From Welwitschia mirabilis (Eukaryota > Gnetophyta > Gnetopsida > Welwitschiales): a DNA stretch of 64,000 nt. The notes under the pieces are model-generated. The model saw only the letters and a list, made by a program, of their open reading frames with translations. It did not search any database and was not told where the DNA came from. This document shows, piece by piece, positions 22,690 through 34,000 of the stretch. The stretch covers positions 269,408,923-269,472,922 of the forward strand of contig JBOZIK010000001.1 in assembly GCA_051453625.1 (NCBI GenBank), read 5' to 3'. Each line of letters begins with the position of its first letter. Positions within the stretch are counted from its first letter, which is position 1. The translations under genes and the position numbers were made by a program.

Positions 22690-23260
22690 GAATAGGAAGG
22701 TTGAGGAAAAAGAGATTGACAAATCAAAAGCCTGGGTCCCATCAACTAAAAGTGAAGATGAGCGACAGGAAAGAGACCCTCCCGCTCTCAAGCCCATTCT
22801 CACGACCAAACAATACCAATACCAAGGCTAGCAACAACATCATCAACCACATCACTAACACCATTCCCAGGAGCAGCACAGAAAACAGAGGGTCACGTGA
22901 GACATAGGTATCTGCGTTTACATAAAATACAAAACATAAATGCAATATCGCAAGCCTATGAAATTCTTTTTACAAGTAATCTAAAAAAACTGACACACCA
23001 AAAAGGACATGAGGCACCACGGGCTGTTGGGGTAACTCGCTTGTAATCATTCCCATGTGTGCGTTATGTGGATACGTAACATCAGGAAGCGTGGAGGAAA
23101 AGGTCACTCATATTGGCTGCATGGGGTTGGCTGCATGGGGTTGGGTTGTTCACCCTTCGTATTTCACCGGGTTGTTACACAAGGCGTTTATGGAGCGTAC
23201 CAGCAGTTTTTTAAAAGCGAGATTAAAAAAACATGTTTTTAAGTTTTTCCATAGAACTAG
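22690..23260. other. GC-richer island, unassigned
   Basis: The GC content rises sharply against its surroundings. It holds a CACGTG (G-box) core near 22893, a GC-rich stretch at 22730-22900, and a direct repeat GGCTGCATGGGGTT twice at 23115-23142. A minus-strand frame at 22742-22945 would make a 67-residue peptide with a hydrophobic core (LLLGMVLVMWLMMLLLALVL). I see no homology that would make it a gene. It may be an old regulatory region or an exon relic. Confidence 0.35.
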
Positions 23261-23299
23261 CTTGATATATATTATATATATCTCTATAAGTTAGTCAAG

Positions 23300-24120
23300 A
23301 TATATTAGTCTCTACCATTTGGACATTAATTAGAATTATCGTTTTAATATTTATTATATCTATTATTTCCAAATTAATTAAGTTTTATGTTTTATAAGTT
23401 TTTTTAACTAAAAATATAATTTTAAAATAAAAAACTTTTTTAAATATATTTAAAAATTAGGCATAACACTATCCTAGACATATCGGTGGTTGAGGATGGC
23501 CTCTTGGCCAAATAAAATTCCATCTTGCATGATGCCTACCCATTATGACTCCTACGAAGCTCTCTATTTGTAAAAACTTCAATTAAAAACTTGTTCAAAA
23601 CATTTTTTGATTTTAATTTTTTAAATTTAGTAAAAAGCAAGGGTCGCCAATTTGTTTTTAGTTGGTGAAGCAAATTAGTTACCCTAGCAAATTTAATACG
23701 GTTTCCTATGTATTAATCTCATTGAAAAGGAAGATGTAATTTAAAATTGGAGAATGAATTATTGAAAAATAACCTTAAATATATATAAAATGTAATAATA
23801 AATATTATTAAGTGTGATGTAACAAACGTCTTCTAGTCAACAGTAACCTCAAAAAAGATTTTATGTTGAGATTAATTATATTGCTGCTCGTATTGAGTTT
23901 AATAGTGATACTAATATTAAATAATCAAGTAGAAATATGCCAACGAATGAGAACTATTAACGGATACATGTCTCGTCAACCAACAGAGTAAAATCTTCCA
24001 ATTTGGTTATGCAAATTTAGAAGTATGAGATTAATATTTCTTTATTTAATTTTTATTGTTCAAATATAGATTTACTCTTCTCTATCTTTCATTCTCTGGT
24101 CTTCAGATTAATTAAGAATC
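23300..24120. other. AT-rich spacer
   Basis: No gene, repeat or motif worth naming was seen between the two GC-richer islands. Confidence 0.5.
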
Positions 24121-24320
24121 ACTTGTGGGAGTTGGAAATGGAAAAGGTTGTGCCTCTAGCGAGTCAGTAACATCGGAGAGGGGACATCGAACTCACTCAA
24201 CAGGTGGGGGATGATGTGGAGGCGCAAAATAGGCGGAATACAAGCTGCCTGTGGAAAAGCGCCAGACGATTGAGCGCAACAGTCTGCAGATTAAGTAGGG
24301 ATGGCAAGGGCAATCAAAGA
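24120..24320. other. GC-richer island downstream of the E1 gene, unassigned
   Basis: About 200 bases with much higher GC than the flanks and frequent CG dinucleotides (for example CTAGCGAGTCAG, GAGGCGCAAAATAGGCGG). No frame in either direction is open for its full length or recognisable. It lies about 530 bases beyond the E1 stop codon, so it could belong to a neighbouring gene's promoter or be a retained exon fragment. Confidence 0.3.
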
Positions 24321-24771
24321 GACCTCCTAAGGGTTAATGTTTAGATTCTCGGACATACATAGCTCTCCACATTACCTATAATTGAGATAGAGGCTAAAAG
24401 GGATTACATTTATTTCTGACACAAAAGAAATAAGACACCACAACTGAAGTTACCTGAGCACACTAATTTGAAGCTGTCATTGGTCTCTTCCTAATTTAGG
24501 AGGTAGTAGTAGTGAGAGGTCATGTAAAGCTTGATGCAAGACAACACAAGCCAGAAACACGGTTTCCAGGGTCATGTAAGAAAATACATAATGCTGGGGA
24601 CAAGAATGCATTGGATCCATGTAAAGCAACATAAAAATTAAATTGATAGCCGTGGTCATGGAAGCCTGCAAGAAAAATCCAAAACTAAAAAGTCAACTTA
24701 AATATCTAGCCCAAGATCCAAATAGTGTAAAAATTCCGCTTTCAATGACAAATTTTTTGAAAATGAATTTT

Positions 24772-24826
24772 TTTATTTTATTAAGAACCAAATATACAAA
24801 AATAGGCACAATTACAGCACTTTATT
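24772..24826 (-). terminator. Candidate polyadenylation signals of the E1 gene
   Basis: On the minus strand, AATAAA occurs at 24826-24821 (25 bases after the stop) and again at 24777-24772 (about 75 bases after the stop), with U-rich sequence around both. Plant signals are loose, so these are plausible rather than proven. Confidence 0.4.
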
Positions 24827-24850
24827 CTTAAATCGTATCCTGTCCAACTA

Positions 24851-25069
24851 CTAACGAACTCTAATGATTATATCAGGAACCTCAACATCCATGTCATTTG
24901 CATCAGCACATGTCAATGAAAGAACCAGCTTATTTTCAGTTGTGGGAATGACAACCTTCCCTACATTATGTATAAGTTCAAGAATTGTCCAAGACAATCT
25001 CTCCTGCAATTTCTTTTTGCTCAAAAATTCTGCATACAAAAGGCTCTTTCCATACATAATCATATTCAC
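24851..25069 (-). CDS. E1 last exon D: ubiquitin-fold domain and stop
   Basis: 72 codons plus a TAG stop. It starts VNMIMYGKSLLYAEFLSKKK (the first codon is GTG inside the protein, not a start) and ends NDMDVEVPDIIIRVR. E1 proteins end with the same pattern: G-x-S-L/M-L-Y-x2-F, a helix, then D-V-D/E-I/V-P-x3-I/Y-x-R. The E2-binding groove lies in this domain. The terminal Arg aligns with the family's usual end, so the protein is complete at its C terminus. Confidence 0.92.
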   Translation of the reverse strand: MNMIMYGKSLLYAEFLSKKKLQERLSWTILELIHNVGKVVIPTTENKLVLSLTCADANDMDVEVPDIIIRVR

Positions 25070-28000
25070 CTGTCAGCAAAATAGAATATTTATTATCAGA
25101 ATAATTAATAAGTAAGCTAAATTGTCATAGCAGAGAATCCCCATAACATCATTGTCATACGTTTCCTGCAGTAGGTGGCTGGAAATCTTGTTAACAGTAG
25201 CATTAGTTGGGTGCTAAGAAAGCTAAGGTTATAGCTGTGATGCTTGTTTGAAAAGATAACATCACTTTATTGTGAGCAGAAGACTTCAAAATGTCATGTA
25301 TCATTCAACAACAAAATGCAACTATGAAGAGGAGTACCTTATTCTTAGATTACCTATCCTAGGTCTATGGCATTGTTTTCTACTACAGGAAAAAATTTAG
25401 GTCTAAATCTCATGCCAGAGAGCATAGGTGAAGTTAGTATTTGTACATATAGTTGTGTTGTGATGACATAAATACCTTAATATTTTATTGATATCAGATG
25501 GCAGTATTTATCTGATGTTTTTGTAGTGGAATGCATGCTCAACCTTAAGACCTAGAAATAGTTCTTGCTCTTAAAAGCTTGTCATATAAAGAAAAGTTTC
25601 CAATACTGGGGATGCAGGAACACCAACTAGGGATGATTGTGTTATATACTAAATCCTTTTATGAAACATCAACAAGATACAAATTTGGGATGCAAATTGA
25701 AAACTGAGTTCAGGATATTTAATTTTTAGGTTTTTTTTAATAAAATAAGAATTGGAATGATATACTCAGTCATTTTGAGAAAAGAAAAATAGAGTAGATG
25801 TACAAACTTATTTCTTGAAAATGAGGATTGAGTGATTTATATCACTAAATGCTCTTTTAGGTAGATCAAATCATAAGGAAAAATATTCATTAATATTTGG
25901 TACATCATGGCAGTACCCAAAGAAAAGAATACTACCATTTCATTTACAAAAATTTAAAATTAAAATTAGCAATTTAATCTTCTAGCCAATTCTTCATAGT
26001 AAGTTTTTAGCATCTCATCCTACTGACTAGCCAAAAGGGACATCTGCTATAATAGGGGTGCACCATTTCCTCTAACTAGAAGGTGGACTCCTTACTACTA
26101 AGGAATGAGATATAGAAACATAGCTATTTTGCATTCATCAGCAAAAAGAAAACAATTACACATCCTTAGCAACTACATCCAGAAAGTTTCCCATTGAGGA
26201 AAGGTAAGGTTTTATTTAAACCTATTCAAAGAGGCCCATAAGTGCCTTATGGAAGGCATTGTACTTATCAGCATGTTAGAGAATTAGAAATAAACANNNN
26301 NNNNNNNNNNNNNNNNNNNNNNNNNNNNNNNNNNNNNNNNNNNNNNNNNNNNNNNNNNNNNNNNNNNNNNNNNNNNNNNNNNNNNNNNNNNNNNNNAAAT
26401 CATGGTAGTACCCAAAGAAAATAAGACTGCCATGTCATTTGCAAAAATTAAAAATTTAAATTAGCAATTTAATCTTCTAGCCAATTCTTCATAGTGATTT
26501 TTCCTATCTCGTCTTGCTGACTAGTCAAAAGGGACATCCACTAGACTTCTATAACAAGGGTGCACCATTTCCTTTAGCCAGAAGGTGGGCTCCTTGCTAC
26601 TGAGAAATGATCTACAATAACATAGCTATTTTGCATTTGTCAATAAAAAGAAAACAATTCCACATCCTTAGCAACTACATCTAGAACGTTTCCCATTAAG
26701 GAAAGGTAAGGTTTTGTTAGAACCTATCCAAAGAAGCCCATAAGTACCTTATGTTAGGCATTGTGCCTATCAGCATATCAAAGAATTAGAAATAAACACA
26801 AACTGAAGGACAATATTACAGCAATGGTTGATGTCCCAAATGGATGTAGGACATTATATTCATGGACTTTATTATAGGCTTATTATGCACTTATTCTAGG
26901 TATTACTTGAAGTTTTGGATTGAAATGATCCTACATGGACTTTCTTTGTTGAATCTATTATCTCATCACTCCTCTCCTACTATGCATAGACTAGGGATTT
27001 TTGCTATTTAGAACTTAATTTGCAATAATGTTGAAGAGGGTCAAGTAATTTAGAGGTGGGATAGTCAACCGTAAGTGCTGATGCTATATATGGGATGAAT
27101 GAAAGCCATACAACTAACCTTGAAGGTGGGTTTACCAAATTGTAAGTGGCTCGGCTATTGAGATTTCAAGTGGGTTGACCAAGTTGCTCTTAATTGTTCA
27201 CCCAGAGGAGTGAGTTCACTGTTATGTGTACTCAAGTTGAATATTTTGATCGATCAGTTAGCAACTACATCCAAGAGAAAACTCAAGAGATGACCTGATT
27301 GACTGGATGCAGTATAGTTTGCATTAAAATAAGCCAATCAAGCCATTCAAGCTCACAAATCACTCTAGTTGATGTTAGTCAATTTTGAATTGCATTCCTA
27401 TCCTCACAGGTTACTAATCAATTCTGAATTGGGACCCTACCCTCTATATAATCAACTTTCAATTCTTAAGAAAGGGTTGCTTTCACTTTCAAATTGCAAC
27501 CGCACATTCTTCTCCAATTTGCTTTCCTAAGCTGAATTGTCGCTATCATTTTCAGTCCACTGTTCAAAAGGTGTGCAAGTGCATCAAGGAACATCTAATC
27601 CACATTTTCTTCATTGAATGTTGAATCTAAGTCTAATAAAAGTCTCATTTGAAGATTGCTTTGCTAAAGAGGGTTTCTACCCTATGAAAAACCATTGATT
27701 TCAATTGTTGATTGCTCTTCAAGGGAACCAGGGAGAAAAGTGATTATCTCTTTGAAAGTGGAGTAGGCAAAAGTTGACCCACTATAAAGTTTTGAGTTTG
27801 GGTTAAAGTTGTCGAATGGAACAGCTAGAGTGACGAAGAGTGCCGTCTCCCTGGACCTGCTAGGCACACTGATGACGTGCTAGAAGAACAACAATATCAG
27901 TCTGATACGCAAGTAACNNNNNNNNNNTTCCTCCTCCCAAATTTGCTCCTAATGCATACCGTGTCGTTGTAAGCCCATTGGGGTATGCTAATTTAGAGCC

Positions 28001-31000
28001 TATATCCGATTGGATTTGGGAACTAAGGTTAACTAAATTAGATGCTGATGTTTGAGGCTTTAATTACCAGCGTGATTTCTACAAAGCTTAGAAAAATGGA
28101 TTTTAAACTATGATGTATCTCCTCTTATCTTAGATCTTAATATAATATATATTTAGTGTTCCCCGCCTCCCTACTCTCCCCCCCAGCCCCCTTCTCAAAA
28201 AAAAAAAAAAAAAATTGTGGAATGGAAGTACAGTATACAAACAAAATGTCTTCTCACTTTTTAGGGTTTATACTTGATATTCTCTTACAATGTGTTGCTA
28301 AGTTCTAGCCATAGAGAATCACAACAACTTTAAATATAGCTTGCATATCTTGCAAAAGACCTCGAGTCAATTTGCCAAAAAAAATATATGCTTTTCAAAA
28401 TCTACTTTCATGTTCATCAAGTTAGGGGTTCAATGTTATCATATGGTGGTTCAGTTCTTTATTCAAGGTTCTAGTTGACAATTCAAAAGAAAAGCTAGAA
28501 GTTTTTAATCCCTTAGATGGCTCTACTCTTAGTAGGATAAGAGTTTTTGTTTAAAGGTGAAGTGAAATCTTCCCTCTCTATGGTGTGTTTTCCTTGATGT
28601 CAAGCTAGGGAGGGGAAAAAAGGAAAAAAGCCTAGATAAAAAAAAGGGAAGAAGGAGAAGAGTGGCTGTTAAAAGTCCTTGTATTGTAAAACGAACTTTT
28701 AATTAACTATTTGCAACTTGGTCTTCATGTAGGGCTAGGGTTTTCACCCTAATAAAGAGTTATAAATAAGGAGGTTGGTATAGAGGGAAGGCATTGAAGT
28801 CATAAGAACAACTAGTGTTCATGTATTCTCATTTAAATAAAAGAGCTCTGTAGTATGTTTGTGGATGTTGGGTAGGAAGAGTCCTAACCATGTTAAATCT
28901 TGCCTTTTTCATTGTTGCTTTGTTTCTTTTGTTGCTCTTGATTTGTAATAACCAATTAAACCTTGCGATGTCTAGGGTTGTAGTAGTTGATAAACGTAGG
29001 GAGTGAAGTAGGGTGTTGCTTTAGGAGGACCTCTACAAGCCAGCAAAGCAAGCAAGCGCCAAATTTTTTGGATATCCATTCAGCTATTTTCAGCATCCAT
29101 ATAGTCATTTCTGGCACCCATATAGTCCTTTTCAATGTCTGTATGGTCCATCCGAATCAATTTCTTGGCAAAGAGATTTTGAGGGATTGCCAATGACAAT
29201 AAGGTGCAATGCTTGCAAATGAGGGAATTACTTTGTTGAACGGAATTCGAACATCTAGAGTGTATTGATGGACACATTGGGGTAGAAGGAATGTGCCAAA
29301 GCCCTTCATGTTACAAAAATGCTCGGTATGACAAATGAAGATTGGGATAAGAAGGCAAAAACAATGTCTTCTATTCATCCCTATCTCAATAATGGCATAT
29401 TGCAATCTATAAGAACAGAAATAGGTCTTGTCATTCAGTGGACAAAACTCAAGAGCAGGTTTGATAAAGCCCTCAGGTTTGAAGCAGCTTCATGTCTATC
29501 AAAAGGTTTTCAATTCAAAGATGAAATGAAGAATGTCTCTTCAAGACAACTTGAATGAATTGATTGTGAATTTGGTTAAACTTGAGAAGTATAATGTTGT
29601 TATTCCAAAGCCTGTTAAATGTCATGCAGACCTAAACTCTCTTCTCGAATCATGGGCAGCCATCATGACAACCATTACCAAATCCATAAGTACAAGGCAA
29701 TTTCTTTTGCCAATGTTATATCTACTTTGCAAGATGCTAAAAATAAGTTGAAGCACGTACAGCTTGTCAAAAGTGCCTTTGTGGCTACAAACAGGGGCAA
29801 GAACAAAAGACATGGCCAAAGCAGGGGGGAAGCAAGAGCAAAAGTGTTTCACATGGCAAAAATTTAGAATGCCACTTAAGGAAAAAAAAAACAAAAAAAG
29901 AAAGCAAATAAAAAAAGGAGGCTGAAAAGGGAAAAGCAGAAAAAACTTCCTCCCAGGTGAATCAAGAAAAGAAGTCAACTTTCTAGGGTCAGAGCCTTGT
30001 ACCTTTTTGATGAAGGACAAAGCGATGATGTGTGGTTGATAGACATGATGCTTCTTTCATAATTGTTCTGATCATTTTGCTTTCTCATTATATCATGCTG
30101 TTTCATTGAGAATTGTGTATGCTACCAATGAAAAAACTATTGAAGGTTGCTGGAATAGGTAATATTGGTCTGCCACAATCAGGGATGCCAAAAATTACAA
30201 TTAAAATCCAACATGTTGCAAAGGTTGCAAAGAAGCTAATTTCAGTCACAGAATTGGATGATATGTGTTTAAACTTTTAAAGTGGTAAAGGATGGTGGAA
30301 AATTACCAAAGAAATTATCATAGTTTTGCAAGGTAAAATGGACAGTCGGTTGTACACATTAAAGGTTGATGCATGTGGGGTAGCTGTTGGGAGTTTCAGA
30401 TGCAGAGGATGCTGATGCTTGGCATAAACATCTTGGACTTACTGGACACTCTAGTTTGAAGGTACTTCACTCTTTTAGTCCTATGTTTTCTCATACATCT
30501 ATAAATTTCTGTGAAGACTGTTTAGCTAGTAAACCTAGAAGAATTAGTTTTTGAAAAGACCTAGAACATTTAAAGAAAATAAAGTGGAATTAGTTTATTT
30601 TGACGTTTGTGGTCGTTTGACCCCTATTTTGATTGGTGGCTCTTTGTATTTTGTTACTTTTATTAATTATTGTACGTGAAAGGTTCAGCCGCATGCTTTA
30701 AAATCTAAAGATGAAGTCTTTGGAGTGTTCAAGTCCTTTGTTGCAAGGGTATAAACTCAAAAATTGTTTCCTTAGCAATAATGGAGGGGGGTATACTTTC
30801 AAGGCTTTTGTAGAATTTTGCAATGATATGGGTTCTCGTCACATTTGTACTCCTCTTGGAATACTTTAGGAAGATGGAGTAGCAAAAAGGTGCAATAGAA
30901 TTTTGCTGGAACATGCTAGGGATATAAGAGCAGGAGTAGGTTCGCCTAAAACATTTTGGATATAAGCAATAATGTCTGTAGCTTGTGTAACAAATAGGTC

Positions 31001-34000
31001 TCCTCATTCCACCCTTAACAATGGTGTTCCAGACATTTTGTGAAGTAGTAAGAATATTTGTTATAGACACTTAAGGATCTTTGAGTGTGAAGCCTATACA
31101 CACATTTGAAAGGAGAATAGGTCCATGCTGCATGACAAAGCTAAGTGATGCATATTTATGAGCTATGAAGAGGATGCTCTTGGTTATATAATATGGGATC
31201 CTAAAACCAGTAAAATTGTGAGATCACGGGATGTAAAATTTTAAAAAAAAAAATGTAATGTTTTACAAATCTCAAGCTGGAAATCAAGCTGATCTTGATT
31301 CTGGCCCCCCAATCAGTCTTGTAGGCCTCATGATGAGTCATGATTGAGGAAGCAATAGAATAGGTTCCTGCAATAAGAAACAAAGATTCAAAAAGTGATG
31401 GGACTTTGTCTAGTAAGGAGCAGGAAAAAGAGCGATAACAACCTGATAACACATCTCATTGGGTAAGATACTCGACCAGACTTTTCTCGTCATCTAGATT
31501 GGTATTCTCCTTCTTTGCATTATGTTCTTTATATTGCTAGTGGAGAACCATAGATTGTTGAAGCAACACTAATCTTGTCTTGATGCTACAATGTTGAAGA
31601 AATGCATTGCATAACATGCAGATTTTCAAATTGAAGAATCGAGTAAAATCGAGAAAAGCATTACAAGGCTAGGTTGATGGTGAAAGGATTTCCTCAAAAC
31701 CAAGGTACTGATTTTACTTAGATTCTTTTCTTGTTGTGAAGTATTCTTCTATGCATTTGGTTCTTTTCCTTGCTGCCTACTTGGATTTAGAATTGGAACA
31801 GTTGGACATAAAGACTATGTCTTTACATGGGGATTTGGTTGAGGAAATCTATATGCAATAGCTTGAAGGGTGCGTAAATTAGCAACATTTAAAAAAGAGT
31901 CTTCATAGTTTAAAACAAGCCCCAAGACAGTGATACAAAAAATTTGATACCTTCATGAAGAGGATACCATGGAAGAGAAGTTAATTAGATTATTGTGTTT
32001 GCTGTTTACTTCTTTGGAAGTATGCAAAGAAAGTTTGTTACCCTATTGTATGTTAATGACCTATTGGTTGCAACAAATGATTAGGCTAAAATCAAGCAAC
32101 TAGGTGGAAATGGGCAAGCAATTTGCAATGAAAGATTTGGGACATGCCAAAGTATATTTTTATAAAAATTAAAATTCCGCAAATAATGATTCAAAGGGAT
32201 AGGAAACCTAAAAGTTGTGGTTGAGCCAAAGTATCTATGTGTTAGAAAAACGCAATGGTTTTAATGAAAAATAAGCACAGAAGCATGTACTCTAAATACC
32301 AAAAATAGAGAGAGGCACACATATTTATGGGGTTCACCCAGAGTCACCTACGTCCATTGGGAAACGATGCAGAACTTGCTTCTTTAATTCAAAAATCAGC
32401 CCAAGGACACAAGCAATTGAGAAGATCAACACGTCCTCTCAAGTGTAATATAATGAAGCAGAATACCTTTACATGGGTTTGAGAGGACATGTTGATCTTC
32501 TCAATTGCTGAATACGTGTCATTGGCAATGGTTCATCAGCTCCAAGAGGTTGATCAAATTGATTGTCTATCACTTCTTGTTCTTCATCATTATTTCCATC
32601 ACCTTAATCAACATCATTATGTGCTTGAGGCTGAATCTCTTACATTTGCTTAAAAGGAGAAATGGGACTTGGAGCCTGCAACTCCCCAAGAAGTTTCTCT
32701 TCCTTATACTCTTCTTATTTTCTCTCTGTAAACATTACATCATCATTGAAGAGGACATATCCACTCCTAATTGTCTTCTTTGCAATAGGATCCCAAAGTC
32801 TATAGCCTTTATCATCACTGCCATATCCAAGAAAAACACATCTTCGCAATCCAGAATCTAGCTTTGTTCTACTCTCCTTTGGTATTAGAACAAAAGCTTC
32901 ACACCCAAATGTCTTCAAATGGCTATATGAAATGTTTCTATCATTCTAAAGTATCTCATGTATCTTACCATTCAAGGGTGTACTAGGAGACCTGTTAACC
33001 AAAAACATAGCTATGTTTGTAGCTTTAGCACAAAATTGCTTACCAAAACCAGATTGTGATGGACCTGCCATCCTTTCAATAACATCATTCTGTTTGGTGT
33101 ACTAAGAACAATCTTGATTCTATGGATTCTATTGTCCTTGCAGAATTCATCAAGCTCTCTAGAACAATACTCATCATTGTTATCAGTTTGGAAGCTCTTA
33201 AGGGATCTTTTTGATTCCTTCTCGACCTTAGTGTTAAATCTCTTAAACACATCAAACATTTGATCCTTAAAAGCAATGGCATATAACCAGCTAGAGTAAC
33301 CATCTATAAAGGTAACAAACTAAGAAGCTCCATGAAGAGATCTAATATCTACAGGACCCAAACCATCAGAATATACAAATTCTAATACTTTACTTCTCCT
33401 ATGATGTTCATTCCTCTTAAAATTAACTCTACATTGCCTTCCCATAATACAATGATCACAGAACTCAAGAATANNNNNNNNNNNNNNNNNNNNNNNNNNN
33501 NNNNNNNNNNNNNNNNNNNNNNNNNNNNNNNNNNNNNNNNNNNNNNNNNNNNNNNNNNNNNNNNNNNNNNNNNAATGATCACAAAACTCAAGAAAAGAAT
33601 TCTTGAAAATAGGAGTAAGCTTTGAATCTTGTAATACCTTCATGCTGTGCTTGCTCAAATGTCCAAGACCACTATGTCAAATCTTCCTGTCCTCAACTTT
33701 GTCAATTGTTGCAATAGTAGTGTTGCTCGTTTGCGTTGTCCCATTAAGGATATATAAGCTTCCATCTCCCGAGCTTTTAAAGCTGTCACGTAGCTTCTTG
33801 AAATCTTCCATCACCCTTTCCCAAAGGTCACTATGAAACCAACATCATCCAATTGCTCTGCTCAAATAAGATTCTTTGCTATATCAGGAACATGTCTCAC
33901 ATTTGTTAATGTGTGCCACTTTCCATCTGGTTACTGAATAACAACATCACTAACACCCAAAATCTTGCATGCACCATCATCACCAAGATAAACCAATCCA

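Larger units (their letters stand above)
16162..22690. other. AT-rich intergenic DNA, no gene recognised
   Basis: Very A+T-rich with many short open frames and no domain that I can name. It contains a SINE candidate (18735-18850), a possible decayed minus-strand frame (18960-19440), a T run near 19470 and a 263-bp tandem duplication (21411-21934). Frames such as 20144-20368 have no support. Confidence 0.6.
26799..28547. other. Intron sequence, possible decayed LTR, no gene
   Basis: Part of the last E1 intron. A TATA-like CTATATAAT near 27442-27450 on the plus strand follows a repeat-like stretch and could mark a solo LTR, but no ends or partner were found. The minus-strand frame at 27682-27867 has no recognised motif. 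A 10-N gap sits at 27918-27927. A C/T-rich tract followed by 18 A lies at 28161-28214. Confidence 0.4.

Noticed and set aside
24643-24831. 62-codon plus-strand frame rich in Lys, next to the E1 stop
   Set aside because: It lies in the E1 3' region on the opposite strand, is A-rich and has no recognisable motif.
29622-30020. 132-codon minus-strand frame with a hydrophobic Phe-rich segment
   Set aside because: It is the complement of the Lys-rich gag tail of copia 2; the Phe-rich stretch is just the reverse of A-rich coding DNA.
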